This document shows, piece by piece, positions 30,376 through 38,048 of a stretch of 64,000 bases of DNA. The DNA lies in the NCBI GenBank assembly GCA_964583615.1, contig CAZOWM010000014.1:6280-70279 (forward strand). Reading direction: 5' to 3'. Numbering within the stretch: position 1 is the first letter of the stretch; every line of letters starts with the position of its first letter. A program made the position numbers and the translations under genes. The stretch comes from CAZOWM01 sp964583615 (lineage in GTDB: Bacteria > Spirochaetota > B62-G9 > DRHN01). A model generated the notes under the pieces. That model did not search any database. It was given only the letters and a program-made list of their open reading frames with translations, and was not told the origin of the DNA.

Positions 30376-31302
30376 GTGGAAAAGACGGTTGAAGTACAGA
30401 ACCTCTTCAAGTACTTCTACAGCGATAAACGGGATGCAGTAATAAAGGCGTGCGACAACATTTCTTTTTCTATTCCCAGGGGAAAGACCCTGGGTCTCGT
30501 GGGGGAATCCGGATGCGGAAAGACCACGATCGGAAGAATGCTCATGCGTCTCATCGAGCCTGATTCCGGGTACATATTCTTCGACAGTATGAACCTTACC
30601 GGAATGAAAGAGAAGCAGATTAGGCCTCTTCGTAAAAATTTCCAGATGATATTTCAAGATTCACGCTCATCCTTCAATCCGAGGATGCGGGTGAGCGAAA
30701 CGTTGAAAGAGTCGATACACCTCTACAGGGATGTGAAGGGAAAAGAGCTCAGAGACGAAATACTGATGTGCATCGAACGGGTAAATATCCATAGAGCGAT
30801 GCTTTCTCATTTTGTCGGAAACCTTTCAGGAGGAGAGCTCAAGAGGCTTGAGATCGCCAGGGTGCTTTCGATCGATCCCAAGTTTATCATCGCAGACGAG
30901 CCCCTGTCCCTCCTCGACATGTCGATTCAGTCTCAGATAGTCAACCTGCTCCTCGAGGTGCAGATAAACCGGAACATCAGCATTCTGTTCATTTCCCACG
31001 ACCTGAGAATCGTAAGAATGTTGAGCCACACTGTTGCGGTGATGTACGGAGGCAGGATCGTCGAGTACGCACAGAAATCCATGATATCGGAAAACCCTCT
31101 GCATCCCTACACGCAGTACCTCTGGGACCCGAAATCCTCGGACTTTTACGTGCGGTTCATGGAAAGCGGGTGTGTGTACAAGAACAGCTGCCGTCTGTTT
31201 CATCAGAAGGGGTTTCCTTACATCTGCAGCAAACAGCAGCCCGCCCTCCTCGAGTATGAAAAGGGCCACTTTGCTGCCTGCCATTTTGCGCATACAGGAT
31301 AA
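30376..31302 (+). CDS. Peptide-type ABC transporter ATPase, DppF/OppF-like
   Basis: I choose GTG 30376 (VEKTVEVQNLFKYFY), which follows GAGGA and lies ten bases after DppD. The longer frame from 30208 would overlap DppD by over 150 bases. The 308-residue ATPase has Walker A GESGCGKT, Q-loop FQDSRSSFNPRM, signature LSGGELKR and Walker B FIIADEPLSLLD. The His switch lies in FISHD. The C-terminal extension contains C...C...C as in other OppF proteins. It completes the five-gene peptide importer. Confidence 0.88.
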   Translation: MEKTVEVQNLFKYFYSDKRDAVIKACDNISFSIPRGKTLGLVGESGCGKTTIGRMLMRLIEPDSGYIFFDSMNLTGMKEKQIRPLRKNFQMIFQDSRSSFNPRMRVSETLKESIHLYRDVKGKELRDEILMCIERVNIHRAMLSHFVGNLSGGELKRLEIARVLSIDPKFIIADEPLSLLDMSIQSQIVNLLLEVQINRNISILFISHDLRIVRMLSHTVAVMYGGRIVEYAQKSMISENPLHPYTQYLWDPKSSDFYVRFMESGCVYKNSCRLFHQKGFPYICSKQQPALLEYEKGHFAACHFAHTG

Positions 31303-31311
31303 AGAGAAGAA

Positions 31312-32883
31312 ATGGACCATAAAGTGATACTGCGGTCTGCGTCAAGCATGAGCGCGGTAACATTCGTCTCCAGGATATTCGGCCTCGTAAGGGAGTGGGT
31401 GCGGGGATACCTGCTCGGTACCACCGGGAGCTCTGACGCGTTTGCAATCGCGTTCATGCTTCCAAACCTTCTGCGCAGGCTGGTGGGAGAGGGCGCAATG
31501 ACCGCGGCGTTCATTCCGGTCTTCTCCGATTACCTGGAAAAGGAATCAAATGAAGCCACTGATGAGTTCATTCACACGTTTTTCACCATGGTGCTGATGT
31601 TCCTCATTCCCTTTGTGGCGGCGGCGCTCGTCTTTGCGCCCGTGCTCAGATACCTCCTTCCCAGGTTTGCGGAGGTTTCGGGAAAAATCGAGCTTACCGT
31701 TTTTCTCACACGCCTTATGTTTCCCTACATTCTCTTCATCAGCCTGGCTGCGCTCTCGCAGTCGATTCTCAACAGCTACAAGGTCTTTGTGCCTTCGGCG
31801 ATGACACCGATCCTGCTGAACATATCGATCATCACGATCGGCCTGCTGTTCGGGGCGAAGATGTCCGATCCCGGTGTCGCGCTCGGGATCGGTGTGCTCG
31901 CGGGCGGAGTTTTGCAATTTGCTTTTCAGATACCCTTTCTCAGCGGACGGGGCATTCACTACCGGCTCGTGTTTCACTTCAAAAACCCGGGCGTGAGAAA
32001 GGTGTTTTTTCTCATGATTCCCGGAGCGATCGGGGCGGGGGTGTACCAGATCAACACACTCGTTTCACAGCTCATCGCAGCAACGCTCGCGGAAGGGTCG
32101 GTTGCAGCGCTTCGTTTTTCCAATGTACTGGTGGAGGTGGTACTCGGCGTGTTCGTTATCTCCATCTCAACGGTGATCCTTCCCGCGCTGTCGGAGCTGT
32201 CATCAAAAGGTGACAGAGAGGGCATGGTCGCGGGGCTGCGTTTCGCCCTCAGGCTGGTGTTTTTGATCACTCTTCCTTCTGCGTTCGGGCTTGTTGTGCT
32301 TCGTTTCCCGATCATCAGGATGCTCTTCAGATACGGCCGCTTCACCGAAGAATCGACCGCGCTGGTTGCATACGCGCTTCTTTTTCATTCCATGGGGATT
32401 CCGGGAACGGGCGGCACACGAGTGAGCGTGCAGATGTTCTTTTCGATGAAGGACACGAAGACGCCGGTATACGTGGCGGGAGTCGCGATGGCCGTAAACC
32501 TCGCCCTCTGCTGGGCGCTTTCGCGAGGGCTCGGGCTCGGCGGCGTCGCGCTCGCCGGGACGATTTCCGCGTTCTGCAACTTTTTTCTTCTTCTCGCAAT
32601 CCTGAGGCGCAGGGTGGGCCGGATCATCGACAGGGGGGTCGTGCGCTCTTTTTGGAAGTCCCTCGTCTCTTCTGCAGTGATGGCGGCCAGCCTCTACTTC
32701 CTGCTCGCAGGTTTTAGCGACGCGATGTCCGCTTCACGATTGCGAAACGCGGGATTCACGCTGCTGTTTTTACTGTGCGGGGTGCTGATCTTCGGAGCGC
32801 TCAACATCGCGCTCAAAAACAGGGACATCCTCTCATTGAAGGACTCTCTGATAAACAGGATCAAAAACAGGGGGAATCCGTAA
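31312..32883 (+). CDS. murJ: Lipid II flippase MurJ
   Basis: The 523-residue, 14-helix MATE-like membrane protein carries the MurJ N-terminal signature SRIFGLVREWVRGYLLGTT...SDAFAIAFMLPNLLRRLVGEGAMTAAFIPVF across about 19-65. It flips lipid II across the inner membrane for peptidoglycan synthesis. Length and the position of the polar Arg residues match the family. It lies nine bases after the DppF-like gene, so it may be read from the same transcript. The downstream neighbour converges from the other strand. Confidence 0.93.
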   Translation: MDHKVILRSASSMSAVTFVSRIFGLVREWVRGYLLGTTGSSDAFAIAFMLPNLLRRLVGEGAMTAAFIPVFSDYLEKESNEATDEFIHTFFTMVLMFLIPFVAAALVFAPVLRYLLPRFAEVSGKIELTVFLTRLMFPYILFISLAALSQSILNSYKVFVPSAMTPILLNISIITIGLLFGAKMSDPGVALGIGVLAGGVLQFAFQIPFLSGRGIHYRLVFHFKNPGVRKVFFLMIPGAIGAGVYQINTLVSQLIAATLAEGSVAALRFSNVLVEVVLGVFVISISTVILPALSELSSKGDREGMVAGLRFALRLVFLITLPSAFGLVVLRFPIIRMLFRYGRFTEESTALVAYALLFHSMGIPGTGGTRVSVQMFFSMKDTKTPVYVAGVAMAVNLALCWALSRGLGLGGVALAGTISAFCNFFLLLAILRRRVGRIIDRGVVRSFWKSLVSSAVMAASLYFLLAGFSDAMSASRLRNAGFTLLFLLCGVLIFGALNIALKNRDILSLKDSLINRIKNRGNP

Positions 32884-32923
32884 AAGGTCGAAAAGCTCAT
32901 ACCCCTGCAAAAAGAGGGGCAGT

Positions 32924-33868
32924 TCAGGCCAGGCGTGTGACTTCCGTCCTGCTGTAGAGCTCTCCCACATCATCTTTCTTCAATACGCATGCCCCGGACA
33001 CGAGTGTGTTGGCGGCTCCCATCGCGCATGCGAGCCGGGCACTCGTTTCCGCGTCGAGCCCGCACAAGATACCTATCAGCCCTCCTGCCAGAGCGGCGTC
33101 GCCTGAGCCCACGCTGTTTACCGGATTTTCGACAGTGACCCGGGCCCGGATGCACTCCTGCGGAGTGCAGAAATAAAGTCCTCGCTTCCCGCAGGAGATC
33201 ATGCAACGAGAAATTCCCATTTCAAAAAATGCACGTACGGCGTCGCGTATATCTTTTTCAGTACTGGGGAAAAATCCGAGTGCGTCTCTGGTTTCCTCCT
33301 CGTTCGGCTTTATGAGCACGGGTGTGGCTTCGAGCCCCTCTTTGAGCGGCTGCGCTGAGGTGTCGAGCGCTGACCTGTTTCCCTCTTTTTGCACAGAGTG
33401 TATGAGCCTCCGGTATGAAGCGTCCGGCAGGCCGTCGGGAATACTTCCCGCGAACACGACAAATGTATGACCGTCAACGAGGTGCGAGAGCTTTTTTTCA
33501 AACCTTTCGAGCTCGTGAGGGTCGATGCGCGGGCCCCTGTCGCGAATGTGCGTCTCCTCATCGTTCGAGTCCGAAAGTACGGTGATATTGGTCCGAAGGC
33601 GGCCATCGACCCGATGAAAATCGTGATCGATCCCGTCACTTTCCAGAAGCCCGGTATAGCTCGTGCTCTCTTCTCGAGCCATTATTCCTGTTGCAGTAGA
33701 CTTGATTCCGAATACGAGGAGCGCGCGGGAGACATTTACCCCCTTTCCTCCAGCGACTGTCGAGGATTTTTCCACCTGAACGGTTTTCCCGATCCTGAAG
33801 CCGCGAATCCAGAGCGCCCGGTCCAGCACCGGATTCAGGGTGACGGTGACGACCCTTTGTTTTTCCAT
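32924..33868 (-). CDS. PfkB-family sugar-phosphate kinase (1-phosphofructokinase/tagatose-6-phosphate kinase type)
   Basis: The product from ATG 33868 (MEKQRVVTVTLNPVLDRALW) is 314 residues, as expected for FruK/LacC. The longer frame to 34000 starts with improbable hydrophobic sequence; ATG 33898 is another option and no start has a good ribosome binding site. Motifs include GGKGVNVSRAL (substrate loop), ETHIRDRGP, PNEEET and the catalytic GSGDAALAGGL, where Asp is the base. It phosphorylates a ketohexose phosphate at C1 or C6. No PTS genes are adjacent. Confidence 0.8.
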   Translation of the reverse strand: MEKQRVVTVTLNPVLDRALWIRGFRIGKTVQVEKSSTVAGGKGVNVSRALLVFGIKSTATGIMAREESTSYTGLLESDGIDHDFHRVDGRLRTNITVLSDSNDEETHIRDRGPRIDPHELERFEKKLSHLVDGHTFVVFAGSIPDGLPDASYRRLIHSVQKEGNRSALDTSAQPLKEGLEATPVLIKPNEEETRDALGFFPSTEKDIRDAVRAFFEMGISRCMISCGKRGLYFCTPQECIRARVTVENPVNSVGSGDAALAGGLIGILCGLDAETSARLACAMGAANTLVSGACVLKKDDVGELYSRTEVTRLA

Positions 33869-33959
33869 TCCTTCGATGCGCTTCAGTATTTCCGTCATTT
33901 TTTTATTGATAAACCGTTCCCATCGAATATAATAAGGGAAAAACAGCGGGAGGATCCCT

Positions 33960-34373
33960 TTGAATATTGGAATGATATATTCATCGGAGAAAAAAGTCAT
34001 TGAAAAACTCGCACGCGGTCTGAAGAGAGGGCTGGAAGAGAAGGGTGAAAAGGTAAACGCTTATTCCGACAACGAACAAAACTTCAGGGGGCTTGCCTCC
34101 TGCAGGTACCTGTTCGTCGGGACCTACACAAACTCCGCGTTCAAGCCCCACACTCCTCCACGCCTGAGAGACGCTCTGGCGCGGATCCCCGGAATCGCGG
34201 GAAAGCGCTCGATCGCCTTCATCTCGAAAGGCGGGATGGGTGAGAGGAAAGCTTTGCTTGCTGTCATGAACGACATGGAAAAGCAGGGATGCTTCCTGAT
34301 TGATCAGCACTCCTTTTCGTCGGAAAAGGAAGCCTATGAGTTCGGGAAAACGGTGGAACTCAAGCAGGGCTGA
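33960..34373 (+). CDS. Flavodoxin-like-fold protein of unknown function
   Basis: The 137-residue product is an alpha/beta protein starting MNIGMIYSSEKKVIEKLARGL. The first strand and phosphate-loop region resemble flavodoxin but lack the TGxT motif. A TTG start at 33960 has GGGAGGA six to seven bases upstream. It shows KRSIAFISKGGMGERKAL in the middle. It diverges from the PfkB kinase gene with a short shared promoter region. The function is not known. Confidence 0.65.
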   Translation: MNIGMIYSSEKKVIEKLARGLKRGLEEKGEKVNAYSDNEQNFRGLASCRYLFVGTYTNSAFKPHTPPRLRDALARIPGIAGKRSIAFISKGGMGERKALLAVMNDMEKQGCFLIDQHSFSSEKEAYEFGKTVELKQG

Positions 34374-34417
34374 GAGCGGAAATGGATTCCGGGAACATGA
34401 TGAGGGTTTTAGGCGCA

Positions 34418-35464
34418 TCAGCCTGAAATTTCCGAGCCTTCAGCCTTTTTACTCATCAGCACTGCCACAAACTTGTAGGATTCGATGTTCTGGATGACAA
34501 TTTTTATGAGCGCAAGAATAGGAACTGCGAGGAACGCTCCGATTATCCCCCATACATAAGACCAGAAAAAAAGCGACACGATGATCAGGATCGGAGAGAG
34601 GTTGAACTTGTTTCCCATCATTTCTGGGTCGAGGTAGCTTCCCATGAAAAACTGTATAACGAACAGGCACACTGCAGCGATCGCAGGAGTATATGAGTGG
34701 GGAAACTGAAACAGCGAGAGCAGGATGGGGAAAATAACCGCCACTATAGAACCGATATAGGGAATATAGTTCAGTAAAAACGCGAGAAACCCCCACAGGA
34801 CCGGAAATTTTATCCCGAGCACCGCGCAGGTAACCCCGGTGAGGATTCCGGTGCCTGCACTGATGAGGGTTTTTATCATGATGTAGGAGATGATCTGCCT
34901 GTTGATGTTCTCGAGCACACCGAAGATATGCAATACGCGCTTGCGATTAAAGGCCTTTTTTATCAGCTTGGGGTAGTTGTGGTAGCTGAGGTAGATGAAG
35001 ATGAGAATGAGCAGCGTGAGCACGAACTGCCCCAAAAAAGAGAACCCCCGGTTCACGAAGGAGGAAAGCAGGTCCGAGATCTTCTGGCTATGAAGGATGC
35101 TGAACAGGCTTGTTGTGTCGATGTTGAAGTAGTTTTTCAAAAAAAGCCCGATGCTCGTAAAAAGTTTGTTTTCCACTGTGGGCCAGAACCGCACGAACTC
35201 CCTGATGTTTTCGGCGAGAATCTGGGCAAAGAGTGCTCCGAGAAGGCAGATGATTCCGAGAAGTATGAACAGAGAAAGGACCCGCGGGATCTTGATCTTT
35301 GCCAGAAGCTCGACAACAGGGGCGAAGAGGTAGGTGAGGAATACTGCCACGACAATCGGAATGAATATTCCGCTCAGGGTCTTCAGTACGAACACAATTG
35401 CGATGGTGGTAATAAGAAGCGCGGTAAACTTCGCGATCTTGTTCAGGCCTTCGTCGTTTGCCAT
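34418..35464 (-). CDS. AI-2E-family (UPF0118) transporter-like permease
   Basis: This 348-residue membrane protein has about eight hydrophobic segments and the family layout. Two N-terminal helices come first (LLITTIAIVFVLKTLSGIF). A large periplasmic loop follows, then a helix bundle containing GILTGVTCAVLGIKFPVLWGFLAFLLNYIPYIGS, the hallmark segment of the AI-2E/PerM/TqsA superfamily, here spread over about 213-246. Members export small molecules or act as Na/H antiporters. The substrate is not predictable. Confidence 0.88.
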   Translation of the reverse strand: MANDEGLNKIAKFTALLITTIAIVFVLKTLSGIFIPIVVAVFLTYLFAPVVELLAKIKIPRVLSLFILLGIICLLGALFAQILAENIREFVRFWPTVENKLFTSIGLFLKNYFNIDTTSLFSILHSQKISDLLSSFVNRGFSFLGQFVLTLLILIFIYLSYHNYPKLIKKAFNRKRVLHIFGVLENINRQIISYIMIKTLISAGTGILTGVTCAVLGIKFPVLWGFLAFLLNYIPYIGSIVAVIFPILLSLFQFPHSYTPAIAAVCLFVIQFFMGSYLDPEMMGNKFNLSPILIIVSLFFWSYVWGIIGAFLAVPILALIKIVIQNIESYKFVAVLMSKKAEGSEISG

Positions 35465-35594
35465 AGGGCTAATCTATCCATGAATGAAAAAAAAGGCAAT
35501 TAGGAAATGCCCGTCGTTCATGCTCCTTCGGTAATGCATCCTGTTGTTGCAGGTATCCGGCATACAGTGCATTTTTCAGGCATCCGGCGTGGTT

Positions 35595-36227
35595 TTAATA
35601 ACGTGTACCCCCGAGGAGGGCTGCCCACGGGTTATGTTTTTTGAGCTCTTTTTCAAGGCTTTCTATGAGCTGCCGTTTTTCGATCCGGTATCCCTCTCTG
35701 CGGAGAGACGTCAAAAAAGTCTTGTGCGGCCTTCCCTGCCTGTAGTCGGGCTCACGGAGCGGGTGTTTGAGGTAGCGCGCGAAAATCTCAAGGTCGGGGT
35801 CCAGCAGGAGCGACCCCTGGTAGAGCACGATGTCCCGCTTTTTGTGAAGAGACGAGCCGCAGATTTTTTTTTCGCCGCATGCGATGTCCGATATCCCCCT
35901 CAGGCAGAGATTTTTCACCCCGAGCTCCTCAAGCACCATGACGACGGCCCTGTTTACCGCACTCATGTGCTCGCGGAGACGAAAAGGCACGTGTGTTTCC
36001 CCGGCGGCGGAAACCACGAGAACACCGCGGCAGAGCACCACACTTCCTCCGCCCCCGAGCCGCCGAAAAATGGGAATGCCGTGTTCCGTGCACTTCTGTG
36101 CATACACATCCTGTTGGGCGGAACACGACCGCCCCAGCACAACGACTGTACGCTCGTGCTCGTACACCGAGAAGGCATAGCGGCAGGTTTCGCTGATTCT
36201 GTCAAGCACAATGTCGTCGATGTACAT
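35595..36227 (-). CDS. Lipoate-protein ligase A family protein
   Basis: I place the start at ATG 36227 (MYIDDIVLDRISETC); the longer frame from 36317 adds a hydrophobic leader of doubtful reality. The 210-residue protein has the family motifs RRLGGGGSVV (lipoyl-AMP loop), SDIACGEKKICGSSLHKKR (Lys of KICGSS for substrate binding) and YQGSLLLDPDL. It attaches lipoate or octanoate to lipoyl domains. This window encodes two lipoyl proteins and two E1 pairs some 8-14 kb downstream, which would need such an activity. Confidence 0.8.
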   Translation of the reverse strand: MYIDDIVLDRISETCRYAFSVYEHERTVVVLGRSCSAQQDVYAQKCTEHGIPIFRRLGGGGSVVLCRGVLVVSAAGETHVPFRLREHMSAVNRAVVMVLEELGVKNLCLRGISDIACGEKKICGSSLHKKRDIVLYQGSLLLDPDLEIFARYLKHPLREPDYRQGRPHKTFLTSLRREGYRIEKRQLIESLEKELKKHNPWAALLGGTRY

Positions 36228-36301
36228 GTGAAGAATGTAAAAGAAAAGGGGGGTCGGGGACAGTAAAAATTGAAAACAGTTCACTCTCCAGTCGCAGGTT
36301 T

Positions 36302-36619
36302 TTGTATTCTGTTTCACAGGCGGAGCAGTTTCAAAACTATTATCCGATGTACAGGTTCAGTAAGGGAGGGCTCACTCTTTTCATTCTCTATGAATCCGCA
36401 GCTGGGGTTTTGTTGCTCTCCTGGGAGTTTTTCTTGAGAGGGTTCATGCTGTTTGGGCTGGAAAAGAGGTTTGGAAAAACAACAGTTCTCATCCAGTTGA
36501 TTCCCTTTGTAGGGTTTATCCTGGGAATCATCAGCTTACGTACACGTTCATTTATTCCCGGCTTGATTTTGCACATCGTTCTTTTATTGTCTCTGGATAT
36601 ATGTATTGTGTACACATGA
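36302..36619 (+). pseudogene. CPBP/Abi-type intramembrane protease remnant
   Basis: The frame encodes 105 residues with YYPMYRFSKGG, then LLLSWEFFLRGFMLFGLEKRFG, which carries the Glu and Arg of CPBP motif 1. After LIQLIPF the sequence jumps directly to VGFILGIISLRTRSF and a final helix. The conserved FxxxH motif and the following segment are missing, which looks like an internal deletion. The N-terminal membrane helices are also absent and the TTG start has no ribosome binding site. It is most likely a dead copy. Confidence 0.5.
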
Positions 36620-36668
36620 ACCCGCCATTAGATTCTCACATTTGACGTGAAAAAATTTGATACACTCA

Positions 36669-36893
36669 TCAGTCATCATGTTGTAAGTTTCCTATTGCAT
36701 TCTCAAAGAGCTCGGATATCTTGCGAGAAAGCTCCAGAACTTTTTGCAAATCACCGGCAACCGCATCCTGATGGGATTCTTTCGCTCTTTGAATCCATTT
36801 ATCAATCTCTTTCTCATGTTCCCGGTTGTGTTCCAGAAGGTATGGTAATCCACGCTCGAGTTTTTTGAGATTTTCATGATGATGCCCATCCAT
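36669..36893 (-). CDS. Small helical protein of unknown function
   Basis: The 74-residue product from ATG 36893 starts MDGHHHENLKKLERGLPYLL. It is preceded by AAGGAGAAGAGAG, a good ribosome binding site; the upstream in-frame ATG at 36938 lacks one. It is almost entirely charged amphipathic helix with a His-rich N-terminus that might bind metal. It lies 134 bases downstream of the NifX-ferredoxin gene on the same strand and probably shares its regulation. I do not name a family. Confidence 0.6.
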   Translation of the reverse strand: MDGHHHENLKKLERGLPYLLEHNREHEKEIDKWIQRAKESHQDAVAGDLQKVLELSRKISELFENAIGNLQHDD

Positions 36894-37027
36894 CTTCTCT
36901 CTTCTCCTTATACATATATAAATCGTTGCGCCGTCCATTGTGCGGAGGCGCTGTACGGGATGCTGCCGCGCATGGTCTGCCCGATGTGCGTGTTTACTCC
37001 ATCATTCCCCGATAACGTTTGATGGGT

Positions 37028-37888
37028 TTATGCCTTTTTTAACGTGATTGCGTCCTGCGGGCATTCAGCGACACAGTATCCGCATCCTGTGCACCTGGAA
37101 CCGTCGATGACGGCTACAGTATCGATTCGAATTGCCGCTTCAGGACAGACGCCGACGCAGAGACTGCACGCGTCGCATTTCTCTTCTTTCACAACCGCAA
37201 TAAGGCGATGGGGTACAACACCGCTTTCGATTCGCGCGATCGTCTCATTCAATTCCTGCAACTGCTGCTCCATTGCCTGAGCTTGATCCTTCAGCGCATC
37301 GAGACTTTGTTTTGGCGTGGTGGATCCTTCCTGTCCCTGCTGACCGGCGGAACCTTGTAGGGACTGGGAGCTTGCCGAATAGATACCTTGCCCTGAGCCC
37401 ATCCCGCGGCCAATGCCTCTTCCCATTCCACCGCCCATCCCGCGGCCGGTCCCGAAGCTTCGGCCCATGCCCGTCTGCTGTCCCGGAAACTGTGTGCCGT
37501 CCCCTGAAGGAGGATTCGATCCGATTCCCACCCCGAAATGGCTTGCCACATTCGGAGCGCCGGTTGACGAGAGGGAACCAGTTTTAAACTGTTCCACAGC
37601 GTCGAGAACCGTTCCCGAGACTCCCACAATCAATTCGATACCTGCCGCGGCCAGGGTTTGAAACGCGTTTGGGCCGCAGTTTCCGGTAAGGATGACGTGG
37701 ACATCGTGCTCTGACATCAGCTGCGCTGACTGAATACCCGCACCGCCACCAAGCATGACATTTTGGTTTTCTACTGCTTCGAACTGCATTGTCTCTGTTT
37801 CGACGATCAAAAAATACGCGCATCGTCCGAAACGCGGGTCTACTTGATCGTCCAAACTCTTACCCATTGATGTAACCGCTACCTTCAT
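37028..37888 (-). CDS. NifX/NafY-like domain fused to a 2x[4Fe-4S] ferredoxin
   Basis: The start is ATG 37888 (MKVAVTSMGKSLDD) after GAGGTGATT. The 286-residue protein has three parts. First is an N-terminal dinitrogenase iron-molybdenum cofactor-like domain (about 1-115, VDPRFGRCAYFLIVE ... LTGNCGPNAFQTL). Second is a Gly/Met/Arg-rich flexible linker followed by a short coiled coil (about 125-220). Third is a C-terminal bacterial ferredoxin with CDACSLCVGVCP and CTGCGYCVAECP. Such proteins are thought to handle iron-sulfur or metal clusters. An apparent Fur-regulated promoter lies directly upstream. No nif structural genes are in the window. Confidence 0.85.
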   Translation of the reverse strand: MKVAVTSMGKSLDDQVDPRFGRCAYFLIVETETMQFEAVENQNVMLGGGAGIQSAQLMSEHDVHVILTGNCGPNAFQTLAAAGIELIVGVSGTVLDAVEQFKTGSLSSTGAPNVASHFGVGIGSNPPSGDGTQFPGQQTGMGRSFGTGRGMGGGMGRGIGRGMGSGQGIYSASSQSLQGSAGQQGQEGSTTPKQSLDALKDQAQAMEQQLQELNETIARIESGVVPHRLIAVVKEEKCDACSLCVGVCPEAAIRIDTVAVIDGSRCTGCGYCVAECPQDAITLKKA

Positions 37889-37910
37889 AATCACCTCATC
37901 TTCATTCTTT

Positions 37911-37939
37911 GTTATAATGGTAATGATAATCATTGTTAA
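37911..37939 (-). promoter_or_regulatory. Sigma70-type promoter overlapped by a Fur box
   Basis: On the minus strand TTAACA (37939-37934) and TATAAC (37916-37911) are separated by 17 bases and lie about 25 bases before the NifX-ferredoxin ATG. The 19 bases at 37919-37937 match the classical Fur consensus (GATAATGATAATCATTATC) at 16 positions, with the core AATGATAATCATT perfect. Iron-dependent repression of the metal-cluster protein is the simple reading. Confidence 0.65.
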
Positions 37940-38002
37940 ATATTTTATAAAGGAAAAAATGAAAAAAATATCCCTTCTCCATACTTAATCAAAATAAACG
38001 GT

Positions 38003-38031
38003 TTGCAATTTCCCAGGGCCGGTGCAATAAT
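38003..38031 (+). promoter_or_regulatory. Candidate promoter of the catabolic island
   Basis: TTGCAA (38003-38008) and AATAAT (38026-38031) are separated by 17 bases, 17 bases before the kinase ATG. The small palindrome AAACGGTTT (from 37997) overlaps the -35 box and might be a regulator contact. It is the only promoter-like element before the first gene of the island. Confidence 0.35.
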
Positions 38032-38048
38032 GTGATCGAAAAGGAAAA

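Noticed and set aside
32884..32923. Terminator between MurJ and the PfkB kinase
   Set aside because: The only hairpin (CCCCT/AGGGG with an 8-base loop) is short and has no U tract in either direction, so I do not call it.
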